Numbered from the stretch's first letter, positions 33,773-42,277 are shown. The stretch: 64,000 nt of DNA from Flavobacteriaceae bacterium UBA1903 (GCA_002337605.1 DDGL01000014.1:71693-135692), one strand, 5' to 3'. The notes: generated by a model from the sequence alone, not told the origin. Translations and numbers: made by a program.

Positions 33773-34669
33773 TTAGATTTTCTCAGCAATGCGCAACTTT
33801 GCACTTCTTGCTCTGTTATTTTCTTTTATTTCCTCATCGGTTGGAATCCTAAATTTACCTACCGGCTTTAACGGTACTTCCACCCTTCCGAAGACATCTT
33901 TTTCCGGCTCACCTTCAAACAAACCGCTTCGCATAAAACGTTTTACCAATCTATCTTCCAGGCTGTGGTAGCTAATCAAACTCAACCTCCCACCCGGCTT
34001 TAATACCTCAACTGTTTGCTGTAAAAACTCTTTCAACGCATCCAACTCCTGGTTTACTTCAATTCGAATAGCCTGATAGATCTGTGCTAAAATTTTGTTT
34101 TCTCTGTGTTTTGGAAGGAACCTTCCCAACGCTTTTTTTAATTGTTCACTGGTTTTTATTTCACCGTTTTTTCGGTTTTCAACCAGCACACGTGCCATAC
34201 CTGCAGCAGCTCTTAATTCACCGTACTGAAACAACACGCTTCGCAGTTGGGCTTCTTCATATTTGTTTACCACATCGTAGGCTGAAAACGAACTACTCTG
34301 ATTCATTCGCATATCTAAATCCGCTTCAAAACGAGTAGAGAACCCGCGCTCCGCAACATCGAACTGATGTGAGGAAACACCAAAGTCTCCTAAAATCCCA
34401 TCCACTTGCTTATAGCCGTGAAAACGTAAGAAGCGCTTGAGAAATCTGAAATTTTCATTCACCAATAAAAATCTCGGGTCGTCGATAGCATTCTCAAGCG
34501 CATCTGTATCCTGGTCGAAGGCAATTAGCTTTCCAGAATTATTCAGTCTTTTCAGGATTTCTCGCGAGTGCCCGCCGCCGCCAAAAGTGACATCCACGTA
34601 AACCCCATCGGGGCGGATGTTAAGTCCATCTACAGTTTCGGTCAATAGGACCGGGTTATGATAATCCAT
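33773..34669 (-). CDS. rsmH: 16S rRNA (cytosine-1402 N4)-methyltransferase
   Basis: A 298-residue SAM-dependent methyltransferase modifying C1402 of 16S rRNA, cytoplasmic (also called MraW). Family motifs are YHNPVLLTETVDGL, VDVTFGGGGHSREIL, LGDFGVSSHQFDVAERGFS, RIEVNQELDALKEFL and ISYHSLEDRLVKRF. MDYHNPVLL at 34669 is preferred over an in-frame start three codons upstream. The gene overlaps the end of mraZ by 14 nt. Confidence 0.96.
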   Translation of the reverse strand: MDYHNPVLLTETVDGLNIRPDGVYVDVTFGGGGHSREILKRLNNSGKLIAFDQDTDALENAIDDPRFLLVNENFRFLKRFLRFHGYKQVDGILGDFGVSSHQFDVAERGFSTRFEADLDMRMNQSSSFSAYDVVNKYEEAQLRSVLFQYGELRAAAGMARVLVENRKNGEIKTSEQLKKALGRFLPKHRENKILAQIYQAIRIEVNQELDALKEFLQQTVEVLKPGGRLSLISYHSLEDRLVKRFMRSGLFEGEPEKDVFGRVEVPLKPVGKFRIPTDEEIKENNRARSAKLRIAEKI

Positions 34670-35126
34670 CACTAGCATCTGCGTCTCCCATCACTTCTTC
34701 TGCCAAGTCCGCAAAGTCGTTGGCAGCATCGTCAATGGCCTGTTCGTATTTCGCTTTATCCCAAATTTCCACAATGTTAATTGCAGAACTAATTGTTATC
34801 TCTTTTGTAACCCCTGCAAAATCTGCGAGGTCTTTCGGAATGTTTAATCTACCCGTGACATCTAACTCTACCTGCTTCACTCCTGCTGTAAATCTGCGAA
34901 TGAAGTCTACATTCTTCCGGTTAAATCTGTTCAGAGAGTTCATTTTTACCATCAAGGCATTCCACTCTTCCATAGGGTACAATTCCAGGCAGGGCTGAAA
35001 AACAGCACGCTTAATTATAAAGCCCGAAGACGCGACAGACGCCAGCTGCTTTTTTAAAGCAGCCGGTACCATGACACGCCCCTTTGCGTCAGCTTTACAC
35101 TCATAAGTTCCTATCAAATTGACCAT
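34656..35126 (-). CDS. mraZ: Transcriptional regulator MraZ
   Basis: A 156-residue protein with two AbrB-like SpoVT halves: IGTYECKADAKGRVMVPAALKK in the first, QVELDVTGRLNIPKDLADFAG in the second. In E. coli MraZ represses the division and cell wall cluster, including itself, by binding short direct repeats upstream. Four phased TTACCAC boxes lie 47-94 nt upstream here and match that pattern. It is the first gene of the 13-gene cluster that ends with ftsZ. Confidence 0.95.
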   Translation of the reverse strand: MVNLIGTYECKADAKGRVMVPAALKKQLASVASSGFIIKRAVFQPCLELYPMEEWNALMVKMNSLNRFNRKNVDFIRRFTAGVKQVELDVTGRLNIPKDLADFAGVTKEITISSAINIVEIWDKAKYEQAIDDAANDFADLAEEVMGDADASDGLS

Positions 35127-35156
35127 CAGGGTTTCCCAAATCTTAATTTACTGTTT

Positions 35157-35164
35157 CAAATATA
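35157..35164 (-). promoter_or_regulatory. -7 element of the mraZ/division cluster promoter
   Basis: Reads TATATTTG on the minus strand, predicting a start near 35152 and a leader of about 26 nt. The MraZ-like boxes cover the -33 region. Confidence 0.65.
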
Positions 35165-35172
35165 AAAAGTAT

Positions 35173-35220
35173 TTACCACTTTTTACCACTAATTACCACT
35201 TTGTTGATAAGTTTTACCAC
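35173..35220 (-). promoter_or_regulatory. Probable MraZ operator: four phased direct repeats
   Basis: On the plus strand TTACCACT occurs at 35173, 35183 and 35193, exactly 10 bp apart, with a fourth box TTTACCAC at 35213, two turns further. On the coding strand they read AGTGGTAA. Same-face direct repeats directly upstream of mraZ fit the known ring-shaped MraZ binding mode. Confidence 0.75.
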
Positions 35221-35361
35221 ACGAACGCTAGTAGCTCTCTTTTCTGCTTGATAATGAGTGGCTTTCGGGCTTAAAAGATGGGTTTCATTTGTGCTGAAAA
35301 CAGCTAGTATTATTGAAATGAACCAAAAAAGATTTGTTCAGTTTAAGTTGAATAAAAAGTG

Positions 35362-35369
35362 TATTTTTG
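35362..35369 (+). promoter_or_regulatory. -7 element of the alpha/beta hydrolase gene
   Basis: TATTTTTG matches TAnnTTTG and lies 22 nt upstream of the ATG at 35392. Confidence 0.5.
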
Positions 35370-35391
35370 TTTTTAACAATTGCAACCTTGC

Positions 35392-36156
35392 ATGACCGAC
35401 CAACTAAAACAAGAAGGAAAATTCAGTTACTTAGAAATTGGCGAAGGCACCCCAATCATTATTCTACATGGGTTGATGGGAGGCTTGAGTAATTTTGATG
35501 GTGTAGCTAATTTCTTTCCACCGAAGGGATATAAAATATTAATTCCCGAACTTCCTATTTACAAAATGCCGGTTCTTAAAACCAACGTGAAAAACTTCGC
35601 GAAATACGTGAAGCAGTTTATAGATCACAAGCAGTTAAAGGACGTTATCTTACTGGGAAATTCACTTGGGGGCCACATTGGGCTGTTATGTACCAAGATG
35701 TACCCAGAATATATAAAAGCATTGGTTATTACCGGTAGTTCTGGTTTGTATGAGAGTGCTATGGGCGAAAGCTATCCAAAGCGCGGGGACCGGGATTATA
35801 TTCAGAAAAAAGCAGAGAATGTTTTTTACGACCCGAAAGTAGCCACCAAAGAAATTGTGGACGAAGTATATGCTACGGTAAATGATCGTCAAAAATTAAT
35901 TCGTACCCTGGCGATTGCAAAAAGTGCGATTCGCCATAATATGGGGAAGGATCTTCCTAACATGGAAACACCTACTTGCATTATCTGGGGAAGAAATGAC
36001 AATGTAACGCCACCAGAGGTAGCAGATGAGTTCCACGAAAAATTACCCGATAGTGACTTGTACTGGATAGAAAAATGTGGTCACGCAGCTATGATGGAGC
36101 ATCCAAACGAGTTTAATGAATTGTTGTTTGCCTGGCTGGAAAAGCGAGGGTATTAA
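35392..36156 (+). CDS. Alpha/beta-hydrolase
   Basis: A 254-residue cytosolic hydrolase of unknown substrate. The oxyanion HG is in IIILHGLMGGLSNF, the nucleophile Ser in LLGNSLGGHIGLL, the acid in IIWGRNDNVTPPEV, and the catalytic His in EKCGHAAMMEHP. The triad is therefore complete. The ATG at 35392 is preferred over a TTG four codons upstream. The gene lies upstream of engB in the same direction, but an 87-bp gap containing a dispersed repeat separates them. Confidence 0.85.
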   Translation: MTDQLKQEGKFSYLEIGEGTPIIILHGLMGGLSNFDGVANFFPPKGYKILIPELPIYKMPVLKTNVKNFAKYVKQFIDHKQLKDVILLGNSLGGHIGLLCTKMYPEYIKALVITGSSGLYESAMGESYPKRGDRDYIQKKAENVFYDPKVATKEIVDEVYATVNDRQKLIRTLAIAKSAIRHNMGKDLPNMETPTCIIWGRNDNVTPPEVADEFHEKLPDSDLYWIEKCGHAAMMEHPNEFNELLFAWLEKRGY

Positions 36157-36157
36157 A

Positions 36158-36183
36158 CTTGGCTTCGACTCCGCTCAGCCTGC
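36158..36183 (+). repeat. Dispersed intergenic repeat, TTCGACT-CTCAG family, copy 2
   Basis: A 26-bp match, with two differences, to the minus-strand copy at 1813-1838. It starts 2 nt after the hydrolase stop codon. Confidence 0.6.
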
Positions 36184-36243
36184 GGTGGTAATTTAGCATT
36201 CAACCTAATTGCTCAATATCTTAATCATCAAATTACTTGAATT

Positions 36244-36861
36244 TTGAAAATAAAATCGGCTGAATTTCTAATGAGCAATAGCGAGGTAGCAAAATGCCCG
36301 AAAGATCGCTTGCCCGAATATGCCTTTATTGGTCGCAGTAATGTGGGTAAATCTTCCCTCATTAACATGCTAATGGAACGAAAAAGCCTGGCAAAAACCT
36401 CTGGGCGTCCGGGAAAAACGCAGCTTATCAATCATTTTATAGTGAATAAAAACTGGTATCTGGTCGATTTACCAGGATATGGGTATGCACGTGTTTCAAA
36501 AAAAGCAAAAAAGACATTTCAAAAATTTATCACTAATTATTTTGAAAAGCGCAAGCAGCTCGTACTTGCTTTTGTGTTGGTAGACTGCCGGCATGAACCA
36601 CAACCTATTGATCTGGATTTTATGCAGTATCTGGGCGAAAACCAGATTCCTTTTTCTATTATTTTCACGAAAGCAGATAAGCTAAAACCCAACGCGCTAA
36701 AACGAAATATTGAAGCCTACGAACAGCGTTTGTTACAGGATTGGGAGGAAATGCCACATTACTTTGTAACCTCAGCGAGTAATAGCGAAGGTCGTGAGGA
36801 TTTATTAGACTATATAGATAGGATTAATGAAGAGCTGGGAGGACAAATAGCTAACAATTAG
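36244..36861 (+). CDS. engB: Ribosome biogenesis GTPase EngB/YsxC
   Basis: A 205-residue GTPase needed for large ribosomal subunit assembly, cytoplasmic. G1 is FIGRSNVGKSSLINML, G3 DLPGYGYARVSK, G4 FTKADK and G5 TSASNSEG. The start is TTG at 36244: MKIKSAEFLMSNSEVAKCP is the family's usual N-terminus, and the first ATG lies nine codons downstream inside it. It converges on the CxxC protein gene with a 2-nt gap. Confidence 0.96.
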   Translation: MKIKSAEFLMSNSEVAKCPKDRLPEYAFIGRSNVGKSSLINMLMERKSLAKTSGRPGKTQLINHFIVNKNWYLVDLPGYGYARVSKKAKKTFQKFITNYFEKRKQLVLAFVLVDCRHEPQPIDLDFMQYLGENQIPFSIIFTKADKLKPNALKRNIEAYEQRLLQDWEEMPHYFVTSASNSEGREDLLDYIDRINEELGGQIANN

Positions 36862-36863
36862 AA

Positions 36864-37226
36864 TTAACTTTTTAGCCTCACTTCAATTTCTCTTATTAAA
36901 TCTGAGGCGGTTTCAATTTCTTCAAAATCTTCAGGAGTCATAAAAATTTCCAATGCCTCTTTTCCCTCGATAAGAACAATTGGAAAATTGTATTTGGGAA
37001 GCCATTTACTTCGGTATTGTTTTAAAAATTCATCTTTGTGAAGAAAAACCATATCGATTTCAGAAGTTTCTCTGAAATTCTTCCACAACTCTTTTTCAGT
37101 AAAAACTCCAAAAGTCACCTCACATAATTTACAATTGTACGTTTTTGGCCGTAGCAGTTTGTGCGCACTGTCTAAAAGTGCATGTAAGTTTCCACTAGTA
37201 GCGTTGTAGACAAAGAGAAGCTTCAC
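36864..37226 (-). CDS. Conserved hypothetical CxxC protein next to gldC
   Basis: A 120-residue protein beginning with MKLLFVYNATSGNLHALLDS, a possible flavodoxin- or thioredoxin-like first strand. A CxxC pair sits in YNCKLCEVTFG. It ends with an acidic helix (EDFEEIETASDLIREIE). No function is known to me. Its start shares one nucleotide with the gldC stop, so it is translated with gldB and gldC. Confidence 0.6.
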   Translation of the reverse strand: MKLLFVYNATSGNLHALLDSAHKLLRPKTYNCKLCEVTFGVFTEKELWKNFRETSEIDMVFLHKDEFLKQYRSKWLPKYNFPIVLIEGKEALEIFMTPEDFEEIETASDLIREIEVRLKS

Positions 37227-37561
37227 TACTTCTTTTTTAGCTCTAGTTTTTCAGCAAAATAATCGGTGAAGTCTTTCATGGTTGCAGCCATTTTTTCGTC
37301 CCCGGTAGCACGCTTAAAAGTATCGGTCATCGCAACCAGGGTTTGGTGGAAAAATATCTGCATCTCGTCCAGAGGCATGTCTTTAGTCCAAAGGTCAATT
37401 CGTAATGCTTCTTTGGCTTTGTGGTCCCAAACCGAGAGCAACACAGCTTTGGATGCTTCATTATTAATACCGCCATCGGGAGCTGTCCAATGCAGCTTTT
37501 CAGGTACCTTATTTTCGTCCAATGCCACTTGTATCTTTATTTCTGAATTGTGCTTTGCCAT
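37226..37561 (-). CDS. gldC: Gliding motility protein GldC
   Basis: A 111-residue soluble protein. MAKHNSEIKIQVALDENKVPEKLHW and WDHKAKEALRIDLWTKDMPLDEMQIFF (each only partly quoted) match GldC of gliding Bacteroidetes. GldC is accessory to gliding, stabilising or assisting GldB. Its start codon overlaps the gldB stop by one base. Confidence 0.92.
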   Translation of the reverse strand: MAKHNSEIKIQVALDENKVPEKLHWTAPDGGINNEASKAVLLSVWDHKAKEALRIDLWTKDMPLDEMQIFFHQTLVAMTDTFKRATGDEKMAATMKDFTDYFAEKLELKKK

Positions 37562-38520
37562 TAGTTTTTTGTTGGTTTGTATTTTGAATTCTTAAAAATT
37601 TCTTCTGCACCTTTACTCAGTAATTGGGAAACAGTTACTTCATTATTCTCCATAAACGCGTGTACCATTTTCCATCCAATATATTGACCAATCCTTCCTG
37701 GAGATTCATTATCTATTTCCAGGTAAAATTTCGAAAACGGTGCGTCTAATATAAAGCGGGATGCCATGTTAGGGTCGGTATTGTAAAGTAATTCCTTTTC
37801 AATAAAATAGCGCCACATATCTTCTTCGTTATCATTTGCCCATTGCATTTCTGCTTCGGTATATCCCATTTTTTCTGCATCTGAAATGTTTGGAAGTAAA
37901 ATATCTTTCAAATATAATTGCTTTCCGAAATACACCATCTGAGCCAACAAAGTTCTATTTTTGGGCCCTGAAACCAGTTGCTTTGCATAAGCTTTTACCA
38001 CATCTGGACCAATTTGTGAGGATTTCATATTTTTAGAAATATACTTCTTAATGTTCTGGTAGAATTTATGATCGGTTCCTAAATAGGTGTCCAATGCTAA
38101 AACTAATAAAGTATCTGCTACAATAACACTATTCTGATAATCCACATCGCTAGTTACCGTAACTACAGTGGGCTCTTCAAATTCTGGAAAATAATATTTA
38201 AAATGCTGAAAGAGCGGTAGTAATTGATTTTCAATTTTTTCGTTATCCGGAAAAACGCTGTCAACCTGCTGCACCAGTTGTTGTTGCAGGGTGTCTTGCA
38301 AAGTACCAATCCAGATACTGTCGTCAATTTGTTCAGGAAAAAAAACAGGATACTTTTTCTTTAAAGCGGGTAGTTTATCAGGTGTAGTTGCTCCAAATTC
38401 TTGATCCAGGCGGACTACCTTAACCTCCATTGAGATGGCTTCAATTTCATTTTCTATTTTATTCTTTTCGTTACACGAAATAAAGGATAGAACTATTAAA
38501 ACTGGTAGCACATATTTCAT
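37561..38520 (-). CDS. gldB: Gliding motility lipoprotein GldB
   Basis: A 319-residue lipoprotein required for gliding motility. The signal peptide MKYVLPVLIVLSFIS ends at Cys16, a probable lipidation site. The body includes LPALKKKYPVFFPEQIDDSIW, VADTLLVLALDTYLGTDHKFY and GRIGQYIGWKMVHAFMENN, which resemble GldB. The ATG at 38520 is chosen because it puts the lipoprotein signal at the N-terminus; an upstream Met would add 14 residues. Divergent nadE next to gldBC is a common flavobacterial arrangement. Confidence 0.9.
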   Translation of the reverse strand: MKYVLPVLIVLSFISCNEKNKIENEIEAISMEVKVVRLDQEFGATTPDKLPALKKKYPVFFPEQIDDSIWIGTLQDTLQQQLVQQVDSVFPDNEKIENQLLPLFQHFKYYFPEFEEPTVVTVTSDVDYQNSVIVADTLLVLALDTYLGTDHKFYQNIKKYISKNMKSSQIGPDVVKAYAKQLVSGPKNRTLLAQMVYFGKQLYLKDILLPNISDAEKMGYTEAEMQWANDNEEDMWRYFIEKELLYNTDPNMASRFILDAPFSKFYLEIDNESPGRIGQYIGWKMVHAFMENNEVTVSQLLSKGAEEIFKNSKYKPTKN

Positions 38521-38568
38521 AGCGGAGAGAATTAATAACTGTTTAACGTTGCTCATTTCCATAAATTT

Positions 38569-38587
38569 TACTTTTGAGTTACATTTG
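38569..38587 (+). promoter_or_regulatory. Two overlapping -7 candidates upstream of nadE
   Basis: TACTTTTG (38569-38576) and TACATTTG (38580-38587) both match TAnnTTTG, in the 106-bp gap between divergent gldB and nadE. Confidence 0.45.
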
Positions 38588-38626
38588 TTTTACAATATTA
38601 CCATTATTAACGTTAAACCCTACCAA

Positions 38627-39418
38627 ATGCAGACCGAAAAAGTAATAGATCACATTGTAACCTGGCTAAAAGACTACGCCACCAATGCAAAAATGGAAGG
38701 ATTTGTATTGGGGATTAGCGGCGGTATAGACAGCGCACTTACCTCTTCCCTTTGTGCTAAAACCGGACTACGCGTGTTATGCGTTGAAATGCCAATTCAC
38801 CAAGATGCTAAACAAGTTTCAAGAGGAGAAGAACACATAGCACAGCTTAAAAAGAGGTTTGCAAATGTGACTGACGTAAAAGTAAATCTCACACCCGTTT
38901 TTGAAGCGTTTAAAACCGAAGTTCCAGAAACCGCGGATGACAGTTTTCTGAATTTAAGTTTAGCAAACACAAGAGCACGGCTACGAATGACAACGCTGTA
39001 TTATTTTGCCGGACTGCACAGATATCTGGTTGCAGGAACAGGGAATAAAGTAGAAGATTTTGGGGTTGGTTTTTTTACAAAATACGGTGACGGTGGTGTA
39101 GACCTAAGCCCCATTGCAGATTTACTAAAAAGCGAAGTCTATGAACTTGCCAGAGCCCTGGAAGTACCTACATCTATACTAAATGCAGCTCCAACCGACG
39201 GATTATTTGGTGATAGCCGTACCGATGAAGACCAGATAGGCGCCAGTTATGACGAACTGGAGTGGGCCATGAAAATGCAGGATGAAGGAAAAAAAATAAG
39301 TGATTTTGAAGGTCGAAAACGTACTGTTTTAGAAATCTACACACGTCTGAATCGTGCCAATCAGCATAAAATGAAGCCAATTCCCGTTTGTACCATTCCC
39401 GAAATACTCAAAAAATAG
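38627..39418 (+). CDS. nadE: NH3-dependent NAD+ synthetase
   Basis: A 263-residue ATP-dependent enzyme that converts deamido-NAD to NAD. The PP-loop is GISGGIDSALTSSLC, followed by NTRARLRMTTLYYFAG, VAGTGNKVEDFGVGFFTKYGDGG and the late DEDQIGASYDELEWAM. No N-terminal glutaminase domain is present, so ammonia is the likely nitrogen donor. The ATG at 38627 is used because the open frame further upstream runs antisense to gldB and does not resemble NadE. Confidence 0.96.
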   Translation: MQTEKVIDHIVTWLKDYATNAKMEGFVLGISGGIDSALTSSLCAKTGLRVLCVEMPIHQDAKQVSRGEEHIAQLKKRFANVTDVKVNLTPVFEAFKTEVPETADDSFLNLSLANTRARLRMTTLYYFAGLHRYLVAGTGNKVEDFGVGFFTKYGDGGVDLSPIADLLKSEVYELARALEVPTSILNAAPTDGLFGDSRTDEDQIGASYDELEWAMKMQDEGKKISDFEGRKRTVLEIYTRLNRANQHKMKPIPVCTIPEILKK

Positions 39419-39571
39419 AATTTTAACGAGTTTTCAGGGAGTTGAACGAAATTTGTCAGCACCTTAATTTTTTATATTTAGATTTGTTTTGTAGTATTTG
39501 TATTACAAAAACCTCACACTACCTCTCAACTTCCCCTTGATAGGAGTGTCTTTTACATAAAAGATTCTAGA

Positions 39572-40204
39572 ATGAAGAAAATTATTATTGCAGATCATCA
39601 TCCGGTAACACGAAAAGGGATTACGTGTATGCTCAAAAAAAATGACAACTTCGATATTGTTGGAAAAGCAACCACAGGGGACGAGCTTTATGAAAGTTTA
39701 CAAAACAATACTCCCGATATTTTAATAATGGAAATAGATATGCCCAACATAAGTGGCATTAATGCACTCCGCAGCATCAAAACCGAATTTCCGCAAGTAC
39801 GTGTCCTTATTTTCTCTTGTCATCCCGAAGAGATTTATGCATTGCGTTCTATTAAATCCGGAGCAGCTGGTTATGTCCCAAAAACAGCCAGTACCAAAAC
39901 ATTTATGAAAGCACTTAAGAAAATTGCCAAAGGCGGAATTTTCTTAAACGAAGAACTTACCTCCACATTTACAAGTAGGAATGTAGGTGAAAGTAGTGCT
40001 ATTAGTCGTTACAAAAAACTTTCATCAAGGGAGATCGAGGTGTTAAATTTACTCTCCAGCGGAAAACGAAACAAAGACATTGCGAACGCATTAGACATTA
40101 ACGAGAAAACCGTTAGCACCTATAAAACAAGATTATTGAAAAAACTAAAAGTTGATAATCTGGCCGATCTTATACACCAGTCCAGAATGTTTCAGTTTGG
40201 ATAA
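39572..40204 (+). CDS. Atypical NarL/LuxR-family response regulator (Asp54 replaced by Glu)
   Basis: A 210-residue regulator with a receiver domain (1-120) and a LuxR-type HTH (145-205; LSSREIEVLNLLSSGKRNKD, NEKTVSTYKTRLLKKL). The phospho-acceptor site reads ILIMEIDMPNISG, with E54 where Asp is expected. The acidic pair is ADHHP, with one Asp lost. The receiver Lys (YVPKTAS) remains. Glu can mimic phosphorylation, so it may be constitutively active or regulated otherwise. No histidine kinase is nearby. Its stop lies 1 nt from the converging dnaG stop. Confidence 0.9.
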   Translation: MKKIIIADHHPVTRKGITCMLKKNDNFDIVGKATTGDELYESLQNNTPDILIMEIDMPNISGINALRSIKTEFPQVRVLIFSCHPEEIYALRSIKSGAAGYVPKTASTKTFMKALKKIAKGGIFLNEELTSTFTSRNVGESSAISRYKKLSSREIEVLNLLSSGKRNKDIANALDINEKTVSTYKTRLLKKLKVDNLADLIHQSRMFQFG

Positions 40205-40205
40205 A

Positions 40206-42170
40206 CTACAGCACACGCCTTAGTTTTTCTGAAAGTATTTTCTTTAACGTAATATAGTCTACAATATCCTGTAGGCTATTTTCTTTTTCTGAAGCTTCAG
40301 TCTGCTCTTTTATTTCTGCAGAAAGTTCTGCTATCTTTTTTGAAACCAATTCTCTTCGAAGGTTTAAAATAGTTTCACTTACAATTTGAGACACCGTATA
40401 TTTTTTTTCTTTTACGTAAATCTCATTGCGCTCCCAATCGTGTAACTGGTACTTTTCCTCCTGCATCAAAATATCGGTCACCGCCTCTGCTTTTTGTGGC
40501 TCCAGCTGATTCACGAGCGTCTCCACTTTAAAATCCTGTTGCTGATTTAAACGCTCGATGATTTCAAAATAGAGTTCTTTAAATTCAGTATTGGTGAATT
40601 CTACTTCGTCATCTTGCAGGTCTAAGTATATTTTTTCAAAAACCTTCGAATTTGATTTTTCCGGAGAGAAGGTAATTTCACCTGCTTCGTTTGTTTCCAA
40701 TATTAAATCTTCAAACTCTTCTTCTACCATTCCGTAGAGCAACAATAATTCTATTATTTTACGTTCCAGTTCGTATTGAACATCTACCTTTTTTGCTTGT
40801 TCCGGAACATTAGGAACCACCTCCATCTGCTCCTGTGGCTGTGAAGGTTTTCTGGAAGCCTCCCTTCTTTCTTTCTGAAGTAATTGTGCCAGCGTATTAA
40901 AAAGCACTTCTTCAGAAATATCCATAATTCGTGAACACTCCTTAATGTACACCTCCTGCTTTATCACATCCGGAATTTTGGCAATACTAACCACCATATC
41001 CCGGATGGTATCGGCTTTCTTGACGGGGTCGTTCTTAGCATCTTTTGCCAGTAAAGAAGCCTTAAAAGCTATAAAATCCTGCGATTGTTCTTCCAGATAT
41101 AATGTAAGATCTTCCAGGGAATGTGTGCGTGCAAAACTATCCGGGTCTTCCCCTTCAGGAAAGGTGCATATTTTTACATTCATCCCTTGTTCCAATATTA
41201 AATCTATCCCACGTAAAGAGGCTCTTAACCCAGCAGCATCTCCGTCAAACAGCACCGTAATATTTTTACTAAGTCTGTTTATAAGCCTTATTTGTTCTGG
41301 TGTTAAGGCTGTCCCAGAAGAAGAAACCACATTTTCGATCCCCGTTTGATGAAACTGAATAACGTCTGTATAGCCTTCGACCAAATAACAGGTATCCTCT
41401 TTTGCGATGGCTTGCTTGGCGTGGTAAATTCCGTAGAGAACTTTGCTTTTATGATAGATATCACTCTCTGGAGAGTTCAGGTATTTGGCCGCTTTTTTAT
41501 CGGTTGATAGGATCCTTCCTCCAAAACCAAGCGTTCGCCCACTCATACTTAAGATAGGAAACATGACTCTGCCCTTAAAGCGATCAAATTTTTTGTCGTC
41601 TTTTACAATGGTAAGACCTGTCTTTTCAAGATAACTTAACTGATACCCATTCTTTAAAGCATTGTCTGTAAACGCAGTCCAACCTTCCGGAGAATACCCT
41701 AAACTGAACTTTTTAATCGTATCCTCCGTAAAGCCACGTTCCTTAAAATAAGATTTCCCTATTGCTTTGCCCTCTTCGGTTTCCAGAAGAGTTTTGTGAA
41801 AGTAGTCTTTGGCAAACTCACTTACCAGATACAAACTTTCCCGCTCGTTGGCCTGTTCTTTTTGCTCGTCAGATTGTTCTGTTTCCTCTATTTCAATCCC
41901 GTATTTTTTAGCGAGGTATTTTATGGCTTCCGGGTAGGTGAAATGTTCGTGCTCCATTAAAAACGACACAACATTGCCGCCTTTCCCGCTACTGAAATCT
42001 TTCCAGATCTGCTTTACCGGACTCACCATAAAACTAGGCGTACGCTCATCGCTAAAAGGGCTTAACCCTTTAAAATTGCTTCCAGATTTCTTTAACTGAA
42101 CAAAATCGCCAATCACCTCCTCTACCCGGGCGGTTTCAAATACGTTGTCTATGGTGGTTCTTGAGATCAA
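40206..42170 (-). CDS. dnaG: DNA primase DnaG lacking the zinc-binding residues
   Basis: A 654-residue primase that makes RNA primers for replication. The N-terminal CHC2-type domain keeps its framework (GLSPFSDERTPSFMVSP, SSGKGGNVVSFLMEHE), but its four ligands are changed: S37, S40, D58 and S61 stand where Cys, His, Cys and Cys are expected. The TOPRIM core is intact (YLVEGYTDVIQFHQ, VLFDGDAAGLRASLRGID), and a helicase-binding C-terminal region follows. The rest of the protein is full length and shows no decay. Loss of the zinc site seems usual for flavobacterial DnaG. Confidence 0.95.
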   Translation of the reverse strand: MISRTTIDNVFETARVEEVIGDFVQLKKSGSNFKGLSPFSDERTPSFMVSPVKQIWKDFSSGKGGNVVSFLMEHEHFTYPEAIKYLAKKYGIEIEETEQSDEQKEQANERESLYLVSEFAKDYFHKTLLETEEGKAIGKSYFKERGFTEDTIKKFSLGYSPEGWTAFTDNALKNGYQLSYLEKTGLTIVKDDKKFDRFKGRVMFPILSMSGRTLGFGGRILSTDKKAAKYLNSPESDIYHKSKVLYGIYHAKQAIAKEDTCYLVEGYTDVIQFHQTGIENVVSSSGTALTPEQIRLINRLSKNITVLFDGDAAGLRASLRGIDLILEQGMNVKICTFPEGEDPDSFARTHSLEDLTLYLEEQSQDFIAFKASLLAKDAKNDPVKKADTIRDMVVSIAKIPDVIKQEVYIKECSRIMDISEEVLFNTLAQLLQKERREASRKPSQPQEQMEVVPNVPEQAKKVDVQYELERKIIELLLLYGMVEEEFEDLILETNEAGEITFSPEKSNSKVFEKIYLDLQDDEVEFTNTEFKELYFEIIERLNQQQDFKVETLVNQLEPQKAEAVTDILMQEEKYQLHDWERNEIYVKEKKYTVSQIVSETILNLRRELVSKKIAELSAEIKEQTEASEKENSLQDIVDYITLKKILSEKLRRVL

Positions 42171-42249
42171 TTATGAGTTTTTTCTTCCGAAGAAAAGATA
42201 CACAAATGTACTTTAATTAAATCCCAAATGACAAAATCCAAATAACAAA

Positions 42250-42277
42250 AAAAGGTTTCCTGGAACGGAAACCTTTT
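42250..42277 (-). terminator. Intrinsic terminator of the ECF sigma/OMP gene group
   Basis: A perfect 11-bp stem AAAAGGTTTCC (42250-42260) pairs with GGAAACCTTTT (42267-42277), with a T run on the minus strand. Confidence 0.8.

Noticed and set aside
38435..38626. N-terminal extension of nadE
   Set aside because: It is antisense to gldB, carries no NadE similarity, and a good ATG with promoter elements lies at 38627.
40206..42170. dnaG as a pseudogene because its zinc ligands are lost
   Set aside because: Full length, intact TOPRIM motifs, no stop or frameshift; the same loss appears to be a lineage feature.
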